Positions 48,414-60,486 of a DNA stretch of 64,000 bases are shown piece after piece. The stretch comes from Saccopteryx bilineata (taxonomy: Eukaryota; Chordata; Mammalia; Chiroptera; Emballonuridae). The DNA lies in the NCBI RefSeq assembly GCF_036850765.1, contig NC_089495.1, forward strand, positions 64,208,410-64,272,409, written 5' to 3'. The notes under the pieces were generated by a model that ran no database searches, was not told the DNA's origin, and saw only the letters and a list, made by a program, of their open reading frames with translations. Numbering within the stretch: the stretch's first letter is position 1; each line of letters starts with the position of its first letter. A program made the translations under genes and the position numbers.

Positions 48414-48431
48414 TGGCACTCAATGTGGGGC
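48414..48431 (+). promoter_or_regulatory. Primer-binding site, Lys tRNA type
   Basis: TGGCACTCAATGTGGGGC lies two bases after the 5' LTR. It matches the class II Lys-tRNA-type site except for a few transitions, which fits ERVK-like elements. Confidence 0.75.
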
Positions 48432-49340
48432 AGGGACCTAACCAGTATCCAAGGGATGAGTGAGTGACCCTCTGCAATGGGAAACCTTCTCCCCCACTCT
48501 CGAACCCTACAGGTTCAAGCCCTGCACACCCTATTGCAGAGTAGGCAAGTTAAAATTTGTGAAAAGGATCTCTGTACTTACTGGGAGATTCTCTCTGGTT
48601 TCAATCTCTGAATTGAGGATGCACCACTCTGGAACCCAGATACTTGGGCCCAAGCTCTCTGACGTGTTCATTTAGCTAAGGTGCATGGGGGACAAACCTT
48701 CCTTCTCAGCCTCATTCCTGCCCTGCTAGCAATACATGCCTGCCTGACCAGTGCTCCTGCTGGGGACCCTCCACCAGTTTCTAAGGTCCTACAGGCAACT
48801 CCTCTTTCAGAGGAACTCCTACCTTCCTATTTGCCCCTCTCCACTGAGGAGAAAAGTTGTTTAGCCTCCGATTCTGCTGCTGAGCATGCAGAAACAAAAC
48901 CAACCAAATTGCTAACTGTGCCATCAGCTCTGCCGCAGGAAAAAGCAGAAGTCGCTACTTCTGCATTCCCTGTCGAGGCTCAATGCCCCACCCCAGCTTC
49001 TTGGATGCCATTTTCTCCAACACGTGTTCCTGCTGCAGACCCATGGGCCAGCCTATATGCCCCCATGTGTCAGCAAAGTCCCCTCACCTTTTTCCAGTAT
49101 TGCGTCCTTGCCTGCTGAGATGCAGGCAACAACTCAACAGCAGCCCTTGCTACCGAACCTGCTTTGAATGCAAGGGCACAGGACATTTTGCATGGCAGTG
49201 CCCTAATAGGAAAGGAAAGAAAGATAAAAGGCCACCTTTTCTATGTCCTCATGGTAGAAAGGGATTTCACTGGAAGCAAGATTGTCGCTCAACCACCACC
49301 TCAGATGGAAAGCCTCTAGAGCCTTTAAACAGGAAGTGGA
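48432..49340 (+). pseudogene. ERV gag remnant (nucleocapsid end)
   Basis: A proline- and alanine-rich stretch (48681-49118) leads into a nucleocapsid-like segment. At 49160-49202 a zinc knuckle is complete (CFECKGTGHFAWQC, pattern CX2CX4HX4C). The second knuckle (CPHGRKGFHWKQDC) has lost its second Cys to Gly. Only about 730 bp precede the first knuckle, so the matrix and capsid regions are essentially gone. Gag normally forms the particle and packages RNA; this remnant cannot. Confidence 0.85.
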
Positions 49341-49725
49341 GCATCTCTCAGCCCCACCCATAAGAGAGCAACTCCACACAGGAGTCTATTGGACCTTACC
49401 CTTAACCCAGAATAAGGTCTTTCTAAACCTGCGAGTAGAGGGCCATTTTATCCTTGGGCTCATAGATTCTGGTGCTAATGTTTCTGTAATCAGAGAGGAA
49501 GCTAAAAAGGAAGGCTGGGCTATGCAGCCAGGACCCTTAGTACAAGGAGTTAGTGGAGTACAACTGGCCCAACAAGCCATCCGGCCACTCCAATGGATAG
49601 ATCCTGATGGGGTGACTGGAGTTTTCAGTCCTTTATTTATGACTGAATTGCCACATACACTTTGGGGATGGGATGTGCTGTCTTTACTTCATGTCTCAAT
49701 TACCAGCCAGCCCTCCCAATTCTAA
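49282..49725 (+). pseudogene. ERV protease remnant
   Basis: An open stretch of 147 codons includes LIDSGANVSVI, the active-site loop of an aspartic protease with Ser in place of the commoner Thr, and a later LWGWDVL segment matching the flap-distal motif. It overlaps the gag remnant, as in class II viruses. Of all the provirus parts this frame is the least damaged. Confidence 0.85.
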
Positions 49726-49734
49726 AGGCCACTG

Positions 49735-50600
49735 CTCAATTGGGTTGAGCAGTGGCCATTAACAGCCTCTAAATTAAAAGAGTTACACAAACTAGTTCAG
49801 CAACAATTAGAAGCCAAACATATTGAGCCTTCCACTAGTCCTCATAATTTGCCTGTTTTTGTAATTCAGAAAAAGGCATCTGGAAAATGGAGATTCCTTC
49901 ATGATTTAAGGGCTATTAACAAGCATATGGCAAAGATGGGCACTTTACAACCAGGCTTGCCACATCCCTCTGTGGTGCCACAGGATGCCTATATTAAAAT
50001 TCTAGACATCAAAGATTGTTTTTTTCAATCCCCCTCCATCCAGAGACAAGGCTTATTTTGCTTGAACTGTGCCTTCTATTAATCATGCTCTTCTAGCTCA
50101 AAGGTATCAATGGGCAGTCCTACCACAAGGCTTGAAAAATAGCCCCATCACTTGCCAGTAATATGTAAGCATGGCAATGCAACCATTACAGGAACAGTGC
50201 CTCATCTACCATTATATGAATGACATATTAATAGCTCATGTCGATCCTATGATCTTAGAAGAATGTTACCAGAAGCTCTTAACTAATCTGAATATCATTG
50301 GGCTTTCTGTAGCACCAGAGAAAGTACAGACCTTGCTGCCTTTTACTTTCTTAGGGTACCACATAGGGGAAGAAATTACACCTATTTCCCCTATGCTTGC
50401 AATCCCTCAACAATGCTCTTTACATGAATTACAAGAGCTATGTGGATATCTATCTATTTCTACTGCTGAATCAGATCCCCTATTCTCCCTCCTTGAGGGC
50501 AACGTAGAGCCTACCAGTATCCGCCGTCTAACTACAGCAAGCAAAACAGGTTATAGTGAATATCAACACTGCTATTGGCTCTGTGTCAACAGCTAGATCA
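49735..50600 (+). pseudogene. ERV reverse transcriptase remnant
   Basis: At 49849-50082 the fingers-and-palm start is readable (KASGKWRFLHDLRAIN, and ILDIKDCFF as motif A with its Asp). Motif B ([11 protein letters not shown]) is in another frame near 50130. At 50171-50596 motif C reads YMNDI, where one of the two catalytic Asp residues is Asn, followed by FLGYHIG. The thumb, connection and RNase H parts are absent. Confidence 0.9.
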
Positions 50601-50990
50601 GAACCTGGTCAGCCAATCTCAGCTATTGTATAATCCTCAAGGACAAGCCATTGTAGAATGCTGACACAGAGACATTAAGCTTCAAATTCAAAAAGAAAGG
50701 GGGGATATGCTCCATGCTTCACCCGGAGAAGTGCTTCTCAGTGCTGTATTCACTCTCAATTATTTAACTTTTGATTCTGAAGGAGTAACTCCTGCTTATG
50801 AACATTGGGGAGGCCTTCATAGCCTTTACTGTTAGTATGCTGGAAGGACCCAGCCACAGCTCAGTGGCAGGGACCATACCCTCCTCTACCACAAGGGAGA
50901 GGTTATGCTTGTGTTTTTCCAGAAAATAGCCCACATCCAATTTGGATCCCAGGAAGGAATGTACGGCCATTCCCGGTGTCCCAAGGTGAC
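50601..50990 (+). pseudogene. ERV integrase C-terminal remnant
   Basis: NPQGQAIVEC (50634-50663) resembles the last part of the integrase core, and the segment to about 50960 resembles the integrase C-terminal domain. A stop follows at once (TGA in place of a Cys/Ala-type position). The N-terminal zinc domain and most of the catalytic core are missing, so a deletion joined reverse transcriptase to this end. Confidence 0.65.
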
Positions 50991-51453
50991 CCCACCAATG
51001 ATGCCTCCAACACCTGTGAACCCTCCAGTTTTGGAAGCTGAGAGACAGAATGAAACCATATGCAGTATGCAGCCCACGGAAAACCATCCATTCCATGTTT
51101 GGACTATGAGACTTTTGTGGGAAGTGGGTGTGCATGGACCTACATCCATTTTCTACAATCAAAATGGAACTGTGTTTAACAGCACAAAAGATCTCTGTAA
51201 CACAATAGGAGGAAAATGACATCTCAACTCTCAACCCCTAAGAGGAATCCCTTGTTTAAGATCTATGTTCTATTTCCTAAGTAGTCAAACATTACAGAAG
51301 CTTGCTTCATGGTTTAATCCAGCTAATCTAATAGCATATAGTATAATAGGTATTACAGTTGTTTTAGTTTTACTTGGGTTCCATTGCATAACGCATGGCA
51401 TTCAGAAGCTACAACAACAGCAAGCTGTCATTCATCAAGTCCAATTGGCCTGA
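50991..51453 (+). pseudogene. ERV env remnant (transmembrane end)
   Basis: A short piece with FYNQNGTVFNSTKDLC (two N-glycosylation-type sites) is followed at 51265-51453 by a frame ending in a hydrophobic stretch (IAYSIIGITVVLVLLGFHC) and a short tail, as in a retroviral transmembrane subunit. The surface subunit, cleavage site and fusion peptide are absent. Confidence 0.7.
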
Positions 51454-51464
51454 GAAGGGGGAGA
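51452..51464 (+). promoter_or_regulatory. Polypurine tract
   Basis: GAGAAGGGGGAGA lies directly before the 3' LTR, where plus-strand DNA synthesis is primed in retroviruses. Confidence 0.8.
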
Positions 51465-51783
51465 TGTGAGTGGAGCACAGAGCACATTCCTAGCAGCTAT
51501 GGCTGATGCAATGCTGTGAGAATACTTTATCTCCCAGAAGCCTCCTGGGCATACCCAGGAAGGAAGCTTGCCTGCTATAAGGAAGTGACTTAGCACCAAC
51601 CATGCAGCTCCCTGATCTTTTCAGCCATTGGCTATGAAGAATGTTGTAACACCCTATAGGCTGAACCAATGTATATAAACTAGCTTACTTCCTGAATAAA
51701 GTGGATCTGCGTCACTGAACCTGGTCCCCAGAGTTGGGTCTTTGCATCTCCATCGTCCTCACCCCTGGAAGGACTTGTCCACA
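51465..51783 (+). repeat. 3' LTR of the provirus
   Basis: 319 bp from TGTGAGTGGAGCAC to GGACTTGTCCACA. TATATAA lies at 51672-51678 and AATAAA at 51695-51700, only about 20 bases apart, which suggests a short R region. It is not interrupted. Confidence 0.95.
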
Positions 51784-54700
51784 CATATCTAACAATGCTG
51801 ACTACAAGACAGCAAAAGTAATCAAAGACAAAGCTAGTAAATTCATAATGATAAAGAGGACATTGAATCAAAAAGACATAACACTTCTTAATATATATAA
51901 ACCAAACCAAGGAGTACCAAAGTATATAAGATGTCTACTAACTGATCTAAAATTAAAAAAAAAAAAAACACAAAAACACAATCATACTTGGAGACCTCAA
52001 TACACCACTAACTGCACTAGATTGTTATTCAAAACAATTAATAAAAAAATATTGTCCTTAAATGAAACACTAGAACAATAGAATATGATAGACATGTACA
52101 GGACATTTCATCCCAAAATGCCAGAGTATACATTTTTCTCCAGTGTATATGGAATATTCTCAAGAATTAACCATATGATGTGCCACAAATCTAACATCAA
52201 CAAATTCAGAAAGATTGAAATTATATCAAGCATATGTTCTGACCACAAAGCTGTAAAACTACAATTCAACTTCAAAAAAGAAATAAACAAACGGACAAGA
52301 ATGTGGAAATTAAACAACATACTGGTTGAAAAAAGAAATAAAAGCAGAGATCAAAAGATATATACAGACAAATGAAAATGACAACATGTCATATCAGAAT
52401 CTCTGGGATGCAGCAAAAGCAGTAATAAGATGGCATTTCATATAATTACAGGCATATATAAACAAACAAGAGAGAATCCAAGCAAAGAACTTAACATCAC
52501 ATCTTAAGAAACTAGAAAAAGAACAAAGGCAGCCCAAAACCAGCAGAAGAAAGGAAATAATAAAAATTAGAGCAGAAATAAATAAAATAAAGAACAGAAG
52601 AACTATAGGAAGAATCAATATAACAAGGAACTGGTACTTTAAAAAGGTCAACAAAATTGGCAATCTCTGGGCAAGACTCACTAAGGAAAGAAGAGAAATA
52701 ACTCATATAAATAAAATCCAAAATGAAAAAGGAGAAATTACCACAGATATCATATATATACAAAGGATTATTATAGAATACTATGAGAAACTATATGTCA
52801 CCAAATTTAACAATCTAGAAGAAATGAATAAATTCCTAGAAAAATACAATCTTCCTAGACTGAGTCACAAAGAAATAGATAGCCTAAACAGATCCATAAA
52901 TTATCAAAAATCTCCCAAAAAATAAACATACAGTGCCAGACAGCCATACTAGTGAATTCTATCAAACATTCAAAGGAGACTTGGTTCCTACGCTACTCAA
53001 AGCCTCCCCAAAAAATGAAGAAGAAGCAATACTTCTAAATACATTTTATCAGGCCAGCAAAACCCTCTTACCAAAACCTGGCAAAAACAACACAAACACA
53101 GACCAATATCTCCAAGGAATACAGATGCTAAAATCTTAAACAAAATACTAGTAAATCAAATGCAACAACACATTAAAAAATAATTCATCATGATCAAATG
53201 GGATTCATCCCAAAATCACAAGGATGGTGCAACATATGTAAAACAGTTAACATAATAAACCATATCAACAAAATAAAGAACAAAAATGGTATGATCCTAT
53301 TAATAGGTACAGAAAAGGCATTCAATAAAATACATCATTTTATGTTTAAAACACTCCACAAAATGGGTATAAAAAATATCTCAACATAATAAAGGCCATT
53401 TTTGACAAACCATCAGCTAACATAATATTAAATGGCAAAAATCTGTAAACTTTTTCTCTAAAATCAGGAAGAAGGTAAAGCTGCCCACTCTCTCCACTCT
53501 TTTTCACTGTGGTTCTGGAAGTTTTAGCCAGAGCAATTAGAGAAGAGAAAGAAGTAAAAGGCATTCATATTGGGAAAGAAGAATAAAGGTTTCACATTTT
53601 GCAGATAATATGATCCTGTACATCGAAAACTCAAACGACCCCACAAAAAGACTATTAGAATCAATAAACCAATACAGTAAGGTCACAGTATACAAAATTA
53701 ATATATAGAAGTTATTGCCTTCTTATATGCCAACAATGAAACTTCAGAAAATGAACTAAAAAAAAAATCTCTTATATGGTTACAAAAAAAAAAAAACACC
53801 TAGGAATAAACATAACAAAAAAATGTAAAGAACCTACATAATGAAAACTGCAAATCATTGTTAAGGAAAATCAAAAAAGATACAATAAAATGAAAAAACA
53901 TTCCTTGTTCTTGGATAAGAGAATATATATAATTAAAATGTCCATCTTAACCAAAGCAATATACAAATTTAATACAATTCCCATCAAAATTTCAATGTCA
54001 TTTTTTTAAATAAATGAAACAAAAAATCATCAGGTCTATATGGAATTATAAAAAAAAACCCAAATAGCCAAAGTAATCTTTAGAAAAAAGAACAAAGCTG
54101 GAGGCATTATAATACCTGACTTCAAATTATATTATAGAGTCACAATAATCAAAACAGTACGGTATTGGCAGAAAAATAGACACTCAGACCAATGGAACAG
54201 AATAGAGAGACCAAAAATAAAACCACATATATACAGTCAAATCATCTTTGATAAAGGAGCTAAAAACACAAAGTGGAGAAAAGAAAGTCTCTTCAGTGCT
54301 GGGAAAACTGAAAAGCCACGTTCAAAAGAATAAAACTTGACTACAGTTTGTCTCCTTGTACCAAAATTAATTCAAAATGGATCAAAGACCTAAATATAAG
54401 ATCTGAAACAATAAATAACAAAGAAGAAAACATAGGTATTAAACTCTTGGACCCTGGCCATAAAGAACATTTTATGAATGTTCTTTATGATTCTGAAGGC
54501 AAAGCAAGTGAAAGCAAAGATAAATGAATGGGACTACATCAGACTAAGAAGCTTAAGCATAGCAAAAAAAACTGATGACAAAACAGACAGCCAACTAAAT
54601 GGGAGATGATATTTTCAAACAACAGCTCAGATAAGGGCCTAATATAGAAAATATACAAAGAACAAACAAAGCTCAACAACAAACAAGCAAACAATTCAAT

Positions 54701-55561
54701 AAAAAAAATGGGAAGAGGACATGAACAGACACTTTTTCCAGGAAGACATACAAATGACTAATAGATATATGAAAAGATGCTCATCTTCACTAGCTATTAG
54801 AGAAATGCAAATCAAAACTACAATGAGATACCACCTCACACCTGTTAGATTAGCTATTATCAACAAGACAGGTAACAGTGTTGGAGAGGCTGTGGAAAAA
54901 AAGGTACCCTCATTTGCTATTTGTGGGAACGTAAAGTAGTACAACCACTGTGGAAGAACATATGGTAGTTCCTCAAAAAATTAAGAATGGAACTACCATA
55001 TGACCCAGACACCCCTCTTCTGGGTATATATCCCCAAAACGCAAAAACATTGGTACGTAAAGACACATGCAGCCCCATGTTCATCACAGCATTGTTCACA
55101 GTGGCCAACATGGAAACAACCAAAAAGCCCTTCAATAGAGGATTGGATAGAGAAGATGTGGTACATATATACCATGAAATACTACTCAGCCATCAGAAAT
55201 GATGAGATAGGATCATTTACAACAAATGATAACATTATGCTGAGTGTAATAAGTAAATCAGAAAAATGAAGAACTGTATGATTCCATACATAGATGGGAC
55301 ACAAAATTGAGACTTTTGGACATAGATAAGAGTGCAGTGGTTACCAGGTGGAGGAAAAAGGAGGAGAGGAAGGTGTTGAGGGGGAATGTCATAAAGAAAA
55401 CCAAATAAAAGGTGACAGAGGACAATTTGATTTTGGGTGATGGGTATACAAACATAATCAAATGTCAAAATGATCTAAAGATGTTTTCTCTAAATTTATG
55501 TACTCTAATTGATCAATGTAACTCCATTAAAATTAATTTTCTAAATAAAATTTAAAAAGTA

Positions 55562-56130
55562 TTAAATCAGTGATACAAGTATAAATTTAAGAAACAAGAA
55601 ATCAAAGTATATAAATACAAAGCATGTAGGACAAAGAAATAATACAAACAAAAGTAGAAATCAAGTTTATAATAGAAAAAACAGAAAATGATAATGAAAC
55701 AAAATGCTGTTTTTTGAAGTGTCAATAATGTTGACAAATTTCTAAGAAGATAAACAAAGAAATAGAATTAAAAAATTGTTAATACCAGAAATAAAATAGG
55801 AGATAACATTTTGGACTCTTTAGTCATAAGAAAGGTTAATTCCACACACAACACCATACAGATAAATTTGCCATACTTTAATGGTAAAATTCTTCAATTT
55901 CAAGAGAAGTAAATACCACAAGTTTCTTAATATGAAATATGCTTTTGGAAAAATCCTTTAACTCTTAATGAAATAGAATTTGTAATTTATAATGTTCCTA
56001 AAATTGTTATTTTTAAGAGTAGAAAATACTATCAAATGGTTTAAAAAATAATATTGCTCAGAGTTGGACAAAAAACAAAACAAAACATTTTTTAATAAAA
56101 TTGATGGTATAAACATGGATATAAAGCTTA
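55562..56130 (+). mobile_element. Ancient LINE-1 ORF2 fragment
   Basis: Around 55680-55800 the text resembles the start of the reverse-transcriptase linker region of old L1s (AATAATGTTGACAAATTTCT, then an AGAAATAAAATAGGAGATAAC block). Heavily mutated. The SINE at 56148 separates it from the fragment at 56750. Confidence 0.45.
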
Positions 56131-56147
56131 GAATAAAAAAAATATTA

Positions 56148-56550
56148 GCCCTGGCCTGTTGGCTCAGCGGTAGAGCGTCGGCCTGGCGTGCGGGGGACCT
56201 GGGTTCAATTCCCGGCCAGGGCACATAGGAGAAGTGCCCATTTGCTTCTCCACTCCCACCCCCTCCTTCCTCTCTGTCTCTCTCTTCCCCTCCCGCAGCC
56301 AAGGCTCCATTGGAGCAAAGATGGCCCGGGTGCTGGGGATGGCTCCTTGGCCTCTGCCCCAGGCGCTACAGTGGCTCTTGTCACGGCAGAGCGACGCCCC
56401 GGAGGGGAAGAGCATTGCCCCCTGGTGGGCAGAGTGTCGCCCCTGGTGGGCGTGCAGGGTGGATCCAGGTCCGGCGCATGCGGGAGTCTGTCTGACTATC
56501 TCTCTCCGTTTCCAGCTTCAGAAAAATACAAAAAAAAAAAAAAAAAAAAA
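56148..56550 (+). repeat. Full-length VES SINE
   Basis: GCCCTGGCCTGTTGGCTCAG starts the head and GGTTCAATTCCCGGCC is the B box. Two CCCTGGTGGGC boxes and GCGCATGCGGGAG are intact, and it ends with a run of about 20 A. GAATAAAAAAAATATTA (56131-56147) and GAATAAAAAAATATTA (56551-56566) are the target duplication. Likely one of the youngest copies here. Confidence 0.95.
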
Positions 56551-56749
56551 GAATAAAAAAATATTATGAGTGTTTTTTTAATAAAAAAAATTTAAAGCCT
56601 GCAAATAATAATAATAATAACCTTTGAATATATATGTACAATTTTATGGGACAAAATATATTCTTAACTGAAAATATATATATATTTGCCATTAATTAAA
56701 AAGCAGATTTTAGGTTAAAGAAAAAAAATTATGATAATGACTAAAATGA

Positions 56750-57480
56750 ACAAGATTAATAAAAACAAATAATTAGAAGAAAATATTTGCAGTACAAAGA
56801 CAAATTTTGTCATAGGAACATGGCTAAACCACTAAAAGAAAATAGGCATATATATAAAAATGCAAGTCACATTATAAAACTTCAGATGACCAGAATCCAC
56901 CTGAAAGTATGCTAAATTACACTTCTGGTAAGGAAAAGACAAGGTAAACTAAGTATCAGTTATCACATTACACATATTAGATTGACAAAATTTAAGTGAG
57001 TGATAACATCTATATCAGCAGGAATGTAGGCAAAAATTACTCTCTTACATTGCTGTTAGAGATATGAATTGTTTTTTTAAAAAAATCTTAGAAAGCCATT
57101 TGGCAACCTCTACAAAAATTAAAAATACATTTACAGTCTGTTCCAACAATCCCATTTTTGGTAATTCATTTCTCAAAGTAAAAAGTGCACTTATGTATGA
57201 TTTTCAAAGTTAAAGAATGTTTATTGCCAAATACTTTGCAATGACAAATAAATATAGAGATAGATAAAACAAAAATAGTATAAATACCTATGCAGTTATA
57301 AAATCATTGAATAAAATTATTTAGACCTATATCAATTAAATAATAAAATTACACTCAGTTTTAGTGATAAATTTGGGAAAATGTGCATAAGAACTATGCA
57401 AGTTTTAATAAGGATTATGATGGCAAACATCTGATTACATGAGATTAGATGACTCCAAAGCAAAATGAATAAAAAAAGAA
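56750..57480 (+). mobile_element. Ancient LINE-1 ORF2 3' part
   Basis: The order GTGATAACATCTATATCAGC, then a CATTGCTGTTAGAGATATGAA block, CATTTGGCAACCTCTACAAA and CAACAATCCCATTTTTGG follows the end of ORF2 in old mammalian L1s. About a third of positions look changed. Confidence 0.6.
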
Positions 57481-57974
57481 ACTATAACTTAGTTAACCTG
57501 TATTAACAGGGTATTATATGGATTTGATGTTTGTGGGTGCAGAAGAAAGGAGACTTAATAAAAAGGAGAAAAATATTCAGTTATGTATATCTCTTCTACA
57601 AACTAAAAAATATACATTAAAAATGTTTCAGAGTTCATGAGGTCTATTGAAAGGAAACATTTATTTTAGTAGAAAAAGTGTCTGCTAACAACAGTTTGAT
57701 CATAAACACATCATAGAGTAGCTTTCTTTTAGTGCTGCATTTTGGATTCCCTTGGTGATTATAGTCTTTAAATAGAAAATAACTCTTGAACAGAAGCTTA
57801 GATGCTTTAACAATTTAGTAAATTTTCATGAAAGCACATATATCTAAGTATTTTAAGTCTATATCTGCATAAATTTTTGATGTTTCTATGACTTCTTTAA
57901 TAACCACTATGTTCTGAGAGCTATCCATAAGAATTTAAGTAAATTTATATTTTGTTAAAAATAAATAACTATGA
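57481..57974. other. AT-rich DNA, nothing recognised
   Basis: No gene or named repeat. Confidence 0.35.
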
Positions 57975-58330
57975 CCCCAGCTGGGGTTGGCTCATTGGTA
58001 GAGTGTTGGTCTAGTGTGTGGAAGTCTCGGATTGATTCCTGTTCAGGGCATAGAGGAGAAATGATCATTTGCTTCTTTACTCCTTCCTCTCCCTCCCTCT
58101 CTCTCTCTCTTTTCCTCCCTCACAGCCATGACTCAAATGGTTCAAGCAAAGTTGGTCCTGGACTCCATGACCTTGCCTCAGGTACTAAAATAGCTCTGTT
58201 GCTGAACAACGAAGCAGTGACCAAAACAGGCAGAGCATCACCTGGTAGGGGGTTTACAAAGTGGACCTCAGTCAGGGCACATGTGGAAGTCGGTCTCAGC
58301 CTCCCGTCCTATCATTGAATAAAAATATTT
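57975..58330 (+). repeat. VES SINE, older full-length copy
   Basis: The head TGACCCCAGCTGGGGTTGGC and a B-box relic (GGATTGATTCCTG) are followed by a CT-rich block and a decayed 3' half. The (AATAG)n and (AAAT)n runs to 58375 are its tail. Confidence 0.85.
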
Positions 58331-59164
58331 AATAGAATAGAATAGAATGGTATAAAAATAAATAAATAAATAATTATTTAAAAAATCTAACAAACTTATG
58401 TTTTCTCTAGTTGTGTATCAAATAAATGTATTAATTTACATTTAATAATATTTTAGATTTTTATTGAATTTAAGGCATAATGCTTATTTAAATATTTTAA
58501 TTTATTTCAGGTATATGTAGCTTTAACTTCTTAGTTAATAAACAAAAAAGCTGTGTGGTTACAAAAACGGTACTTCAGAGAAAATAATCTATCTTTAGTG
58601 GAAATATTAAAGTTGTGTTTGTGTTTAGAAGACATAAATGACTGAAGTAATAATCTTTTCAGGAATTCTTAGCTGTTCTTGAGAAGGTGCACATCTAATG
58701 TAATTGTAAATATTGTAAATATATCAACATATCATTATCTGAAGCACACTTTTTTAGATATTATAGTAGAGCCTAAGAAATGCAATAAACCATATGAGCC
58801 TGAAGTAGGAAGCATTGTTATAATTGGGTTTCTTAATAAAAATGCAGAAGAAAATTACAACAAAATTATATATAACAAAAACATAGTCAAAGTAACTATA
58901 TAGGAGTGTTAGATTTTTAGACAAACCAAATCAGGATTTATCAGCCAATTTTAATTATATAAAAGATAAATACAGTGACACAATATTTAATAACTTTTGA
59001 AATAAATATTTTGTTCAATATTTCTAGCTGCAATAGAAGAAAATATAATATTTTCACTAACTAGTAATATAAATGTCTAAAAAAGGTGGGTGGGTTTTTT
59101 ACTATTAGAGGAAGTTTTGATAATTTTTTCTTTTATTTATTCAAGATATCCTCATTGATATTAT
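58331..59164. other. AT-rich DNA, nothing recognised
   Basis: No supported gene. The 74-codon frame at 58679-58903 has no family features. Confidence 0.4.
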
Positions 59165-59307
59165 TTGCTTTTTAAAGAGAGGCAGGAAGAGACAAACAGG
59201 AACATTGAGAGCTCTGTAAATGCACTGACCAGGAAATTGAACTGGCAACCTCTGTACTCTGGAATTATGCTTCAATCAACCAAGGTATCCAGCCAGGGCT
59301 TGCTTGC

Positions 59308-59338
<31 letters not shown>

Positions 59339-59503
59339 CTTATTGACAGTGAGAGGAAGCATTTATTTGTTGTTTTATTTGTTGTTTTACTCAGTCATGC
59401 ATTCATTGGTTGCGTACCATGTGTGCCCTGAATAGGAATCAAACTCGCAACCATGGCATTTCAGGATTATGCTTTTAACAGACTGAGCTAACCAACCAAG
59501 ACC
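59165..59503 (-). repeat. Two short VES-type SINEs separated by a (TTTA)n run
   Basis: The first copy (59165-59301) has its head at the right (GCCCTGGCTGGATACCTTGG on the minus strand). The second (59346-59503) likewise. The (TTTA)n run at 59307-59342 lies at the tail of the second copy and probably grew from it. Both lack the long 3' body. Confidence 0.75.
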
Positions 59504-60400
59504 ACTGCTATCTTTTTATGTATGTCCATTCTGGAATTATAATTAAAACAAGTATAATTTCATTATGAAGTAATTGGATGAGGTTGTGTGTTGTAGTCTG
59601 AATGTAAAATTACTGTGTAAAAAAGTTCTCCATCTCTGACACTATGTAAACGAGATAGTCTTAAGTTTGTAGTATTTTTTGTATTATTTAAACAAATATC
59701 AGAAAAGTTTGTACACCTTAATGAGTCTTCTATACCAAGACCTGAGAGTCATACTTTAGCAATAAGTTACATGAAAAAAGAGGTTATTGGGCAAGAGGTA
59801 GATCTGGAGATATTTGTTTTCTGCAACAAGTGAGTGGCTGAATTTAAAAAAATGGGAAAATAGCATTTTGTTGTACAGCATTAAAAGAAATGTTACCATT
59901 GGAAAAATGAGATGTATACAATTAATAAAAGTAAAAACAATCTTACAGCAGTTTACATTATTCTCTATATGCAAAGATGTACATACTTTATCATATAAAA
60001 ATTTCAGTATAAGAAAATAATTTATATAATAAAAAATTATAATGATGAAGATGTTGACAAAGTTGGATGAAAACTAAAAAAATCACAGTCAAATAAATAA
60101 CAAAAGTAGAAAAAGCAAAAGTTTCTCTGTTAGAAAGTTATGAAATAGAAATATATAAATGAAAATAATTATGTTATTGAAATAGAGATAACAGTAACAA
60201 AATAAAACTAGAGCAGCATAAAGAACTAGTGGAAAGAAATAGTAAGGAAAAGCGATAAAGATTACAGTTAAGAAATCATAAAATATTGAAGTTAGAATAA
60301 AAAATTTCAAAATATATCTAATAAAAATTTCAATATAAATATAAAATAAAGAAGTAGAGATATTAATTGAAGTTTTGGTACAGTATTTGAAAGAAATTTT
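59504..60400. other. A-rich DNA, nothing recognised
   Basis: No gene. The 132-codon minus-strand frame at 60089-60487 is low-complexity and runs into the hAT end. Confidence 0.35.
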
Positions 60401-60404
60401 ATAT

Positions 60405-60486
60405 CCGCACGTGGTATTTTGTGGAAGAGTCACACTCAAGGGGCCAAAGAGCAACACGTGGCTCAGGAGCATCAGTTTGCCGACCA
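60405..60486. mobile_element. One end of a hAT element
   Basis: GGAAGAGTCACACTCAAGGG, CCAAAGAGCAACACGTGGC and CAGTTTGCCGACCACTGG follow the terminal region of a non-autonomous hAT family common in bats. I find no matching opposite end upstream, so only this terminus is left. Confidence 0.7.

Larger units (their letters stand above)
47733..51783 (+). mobile_element. Class II (ERVK-like) endogenous retrovirus, internally deleted
   Basis: Two LTRs (TG...CA, 319 bp each once the inserted hAT is removed) are flanked by the 6-bp duplication CATATC (47727-47732 and 51784-51789). A Lys-tRNA-type primer site, zinc-knuckle gag end, protease, part of reverse transcriptase, end of integrase and end of env follow in the usual order. 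The interior is only about 3 kb, so most of gag, pol and env is missing. By hand count the LTRs differ at about 30 of 319 positions. Confidence 0.9.
47518..55260 (+). pseudogene. LINE-1 ORF2 (broken and split by a provirus)
   Basis: The endonuclease start is clear at 47518-47732 (LNVSGLNSPIKRHR and then CCLQETHLS, with the catalytic-type Glu). After the provirus, further endonuclease text follows (52085-52320, SICSDHKAVKLQFN). In the reverse transcriptase region at 53198 the motif A segment reads GTEKAFNKI, where the usual Asp residues have been replaced. The FADD motif region near 53600 is out of frame. The conserved end lies at 55000-55260. Confidence 0.85.
44371..55551 (+). mobile_element. 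Full-length LINE-1 (plus strand) hosting a provirus
   Basis: A 5' UTR (44371-46227) is followed by ORF1 (46228-47227), an inter-ORF region, ORF2 from 47518 and a 3' UTR with an A-rich end near 55551. ORF2 text breaks at 47732 and resumes at 51784 without loss. TTAAAAGATAT before and TTAAAAAGTAT after may be a decayed target duplication. Without the provirus it is about 7.1 kb. Its ORFs are broken by many stops, so it is inactive. Confidence 0.85.
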
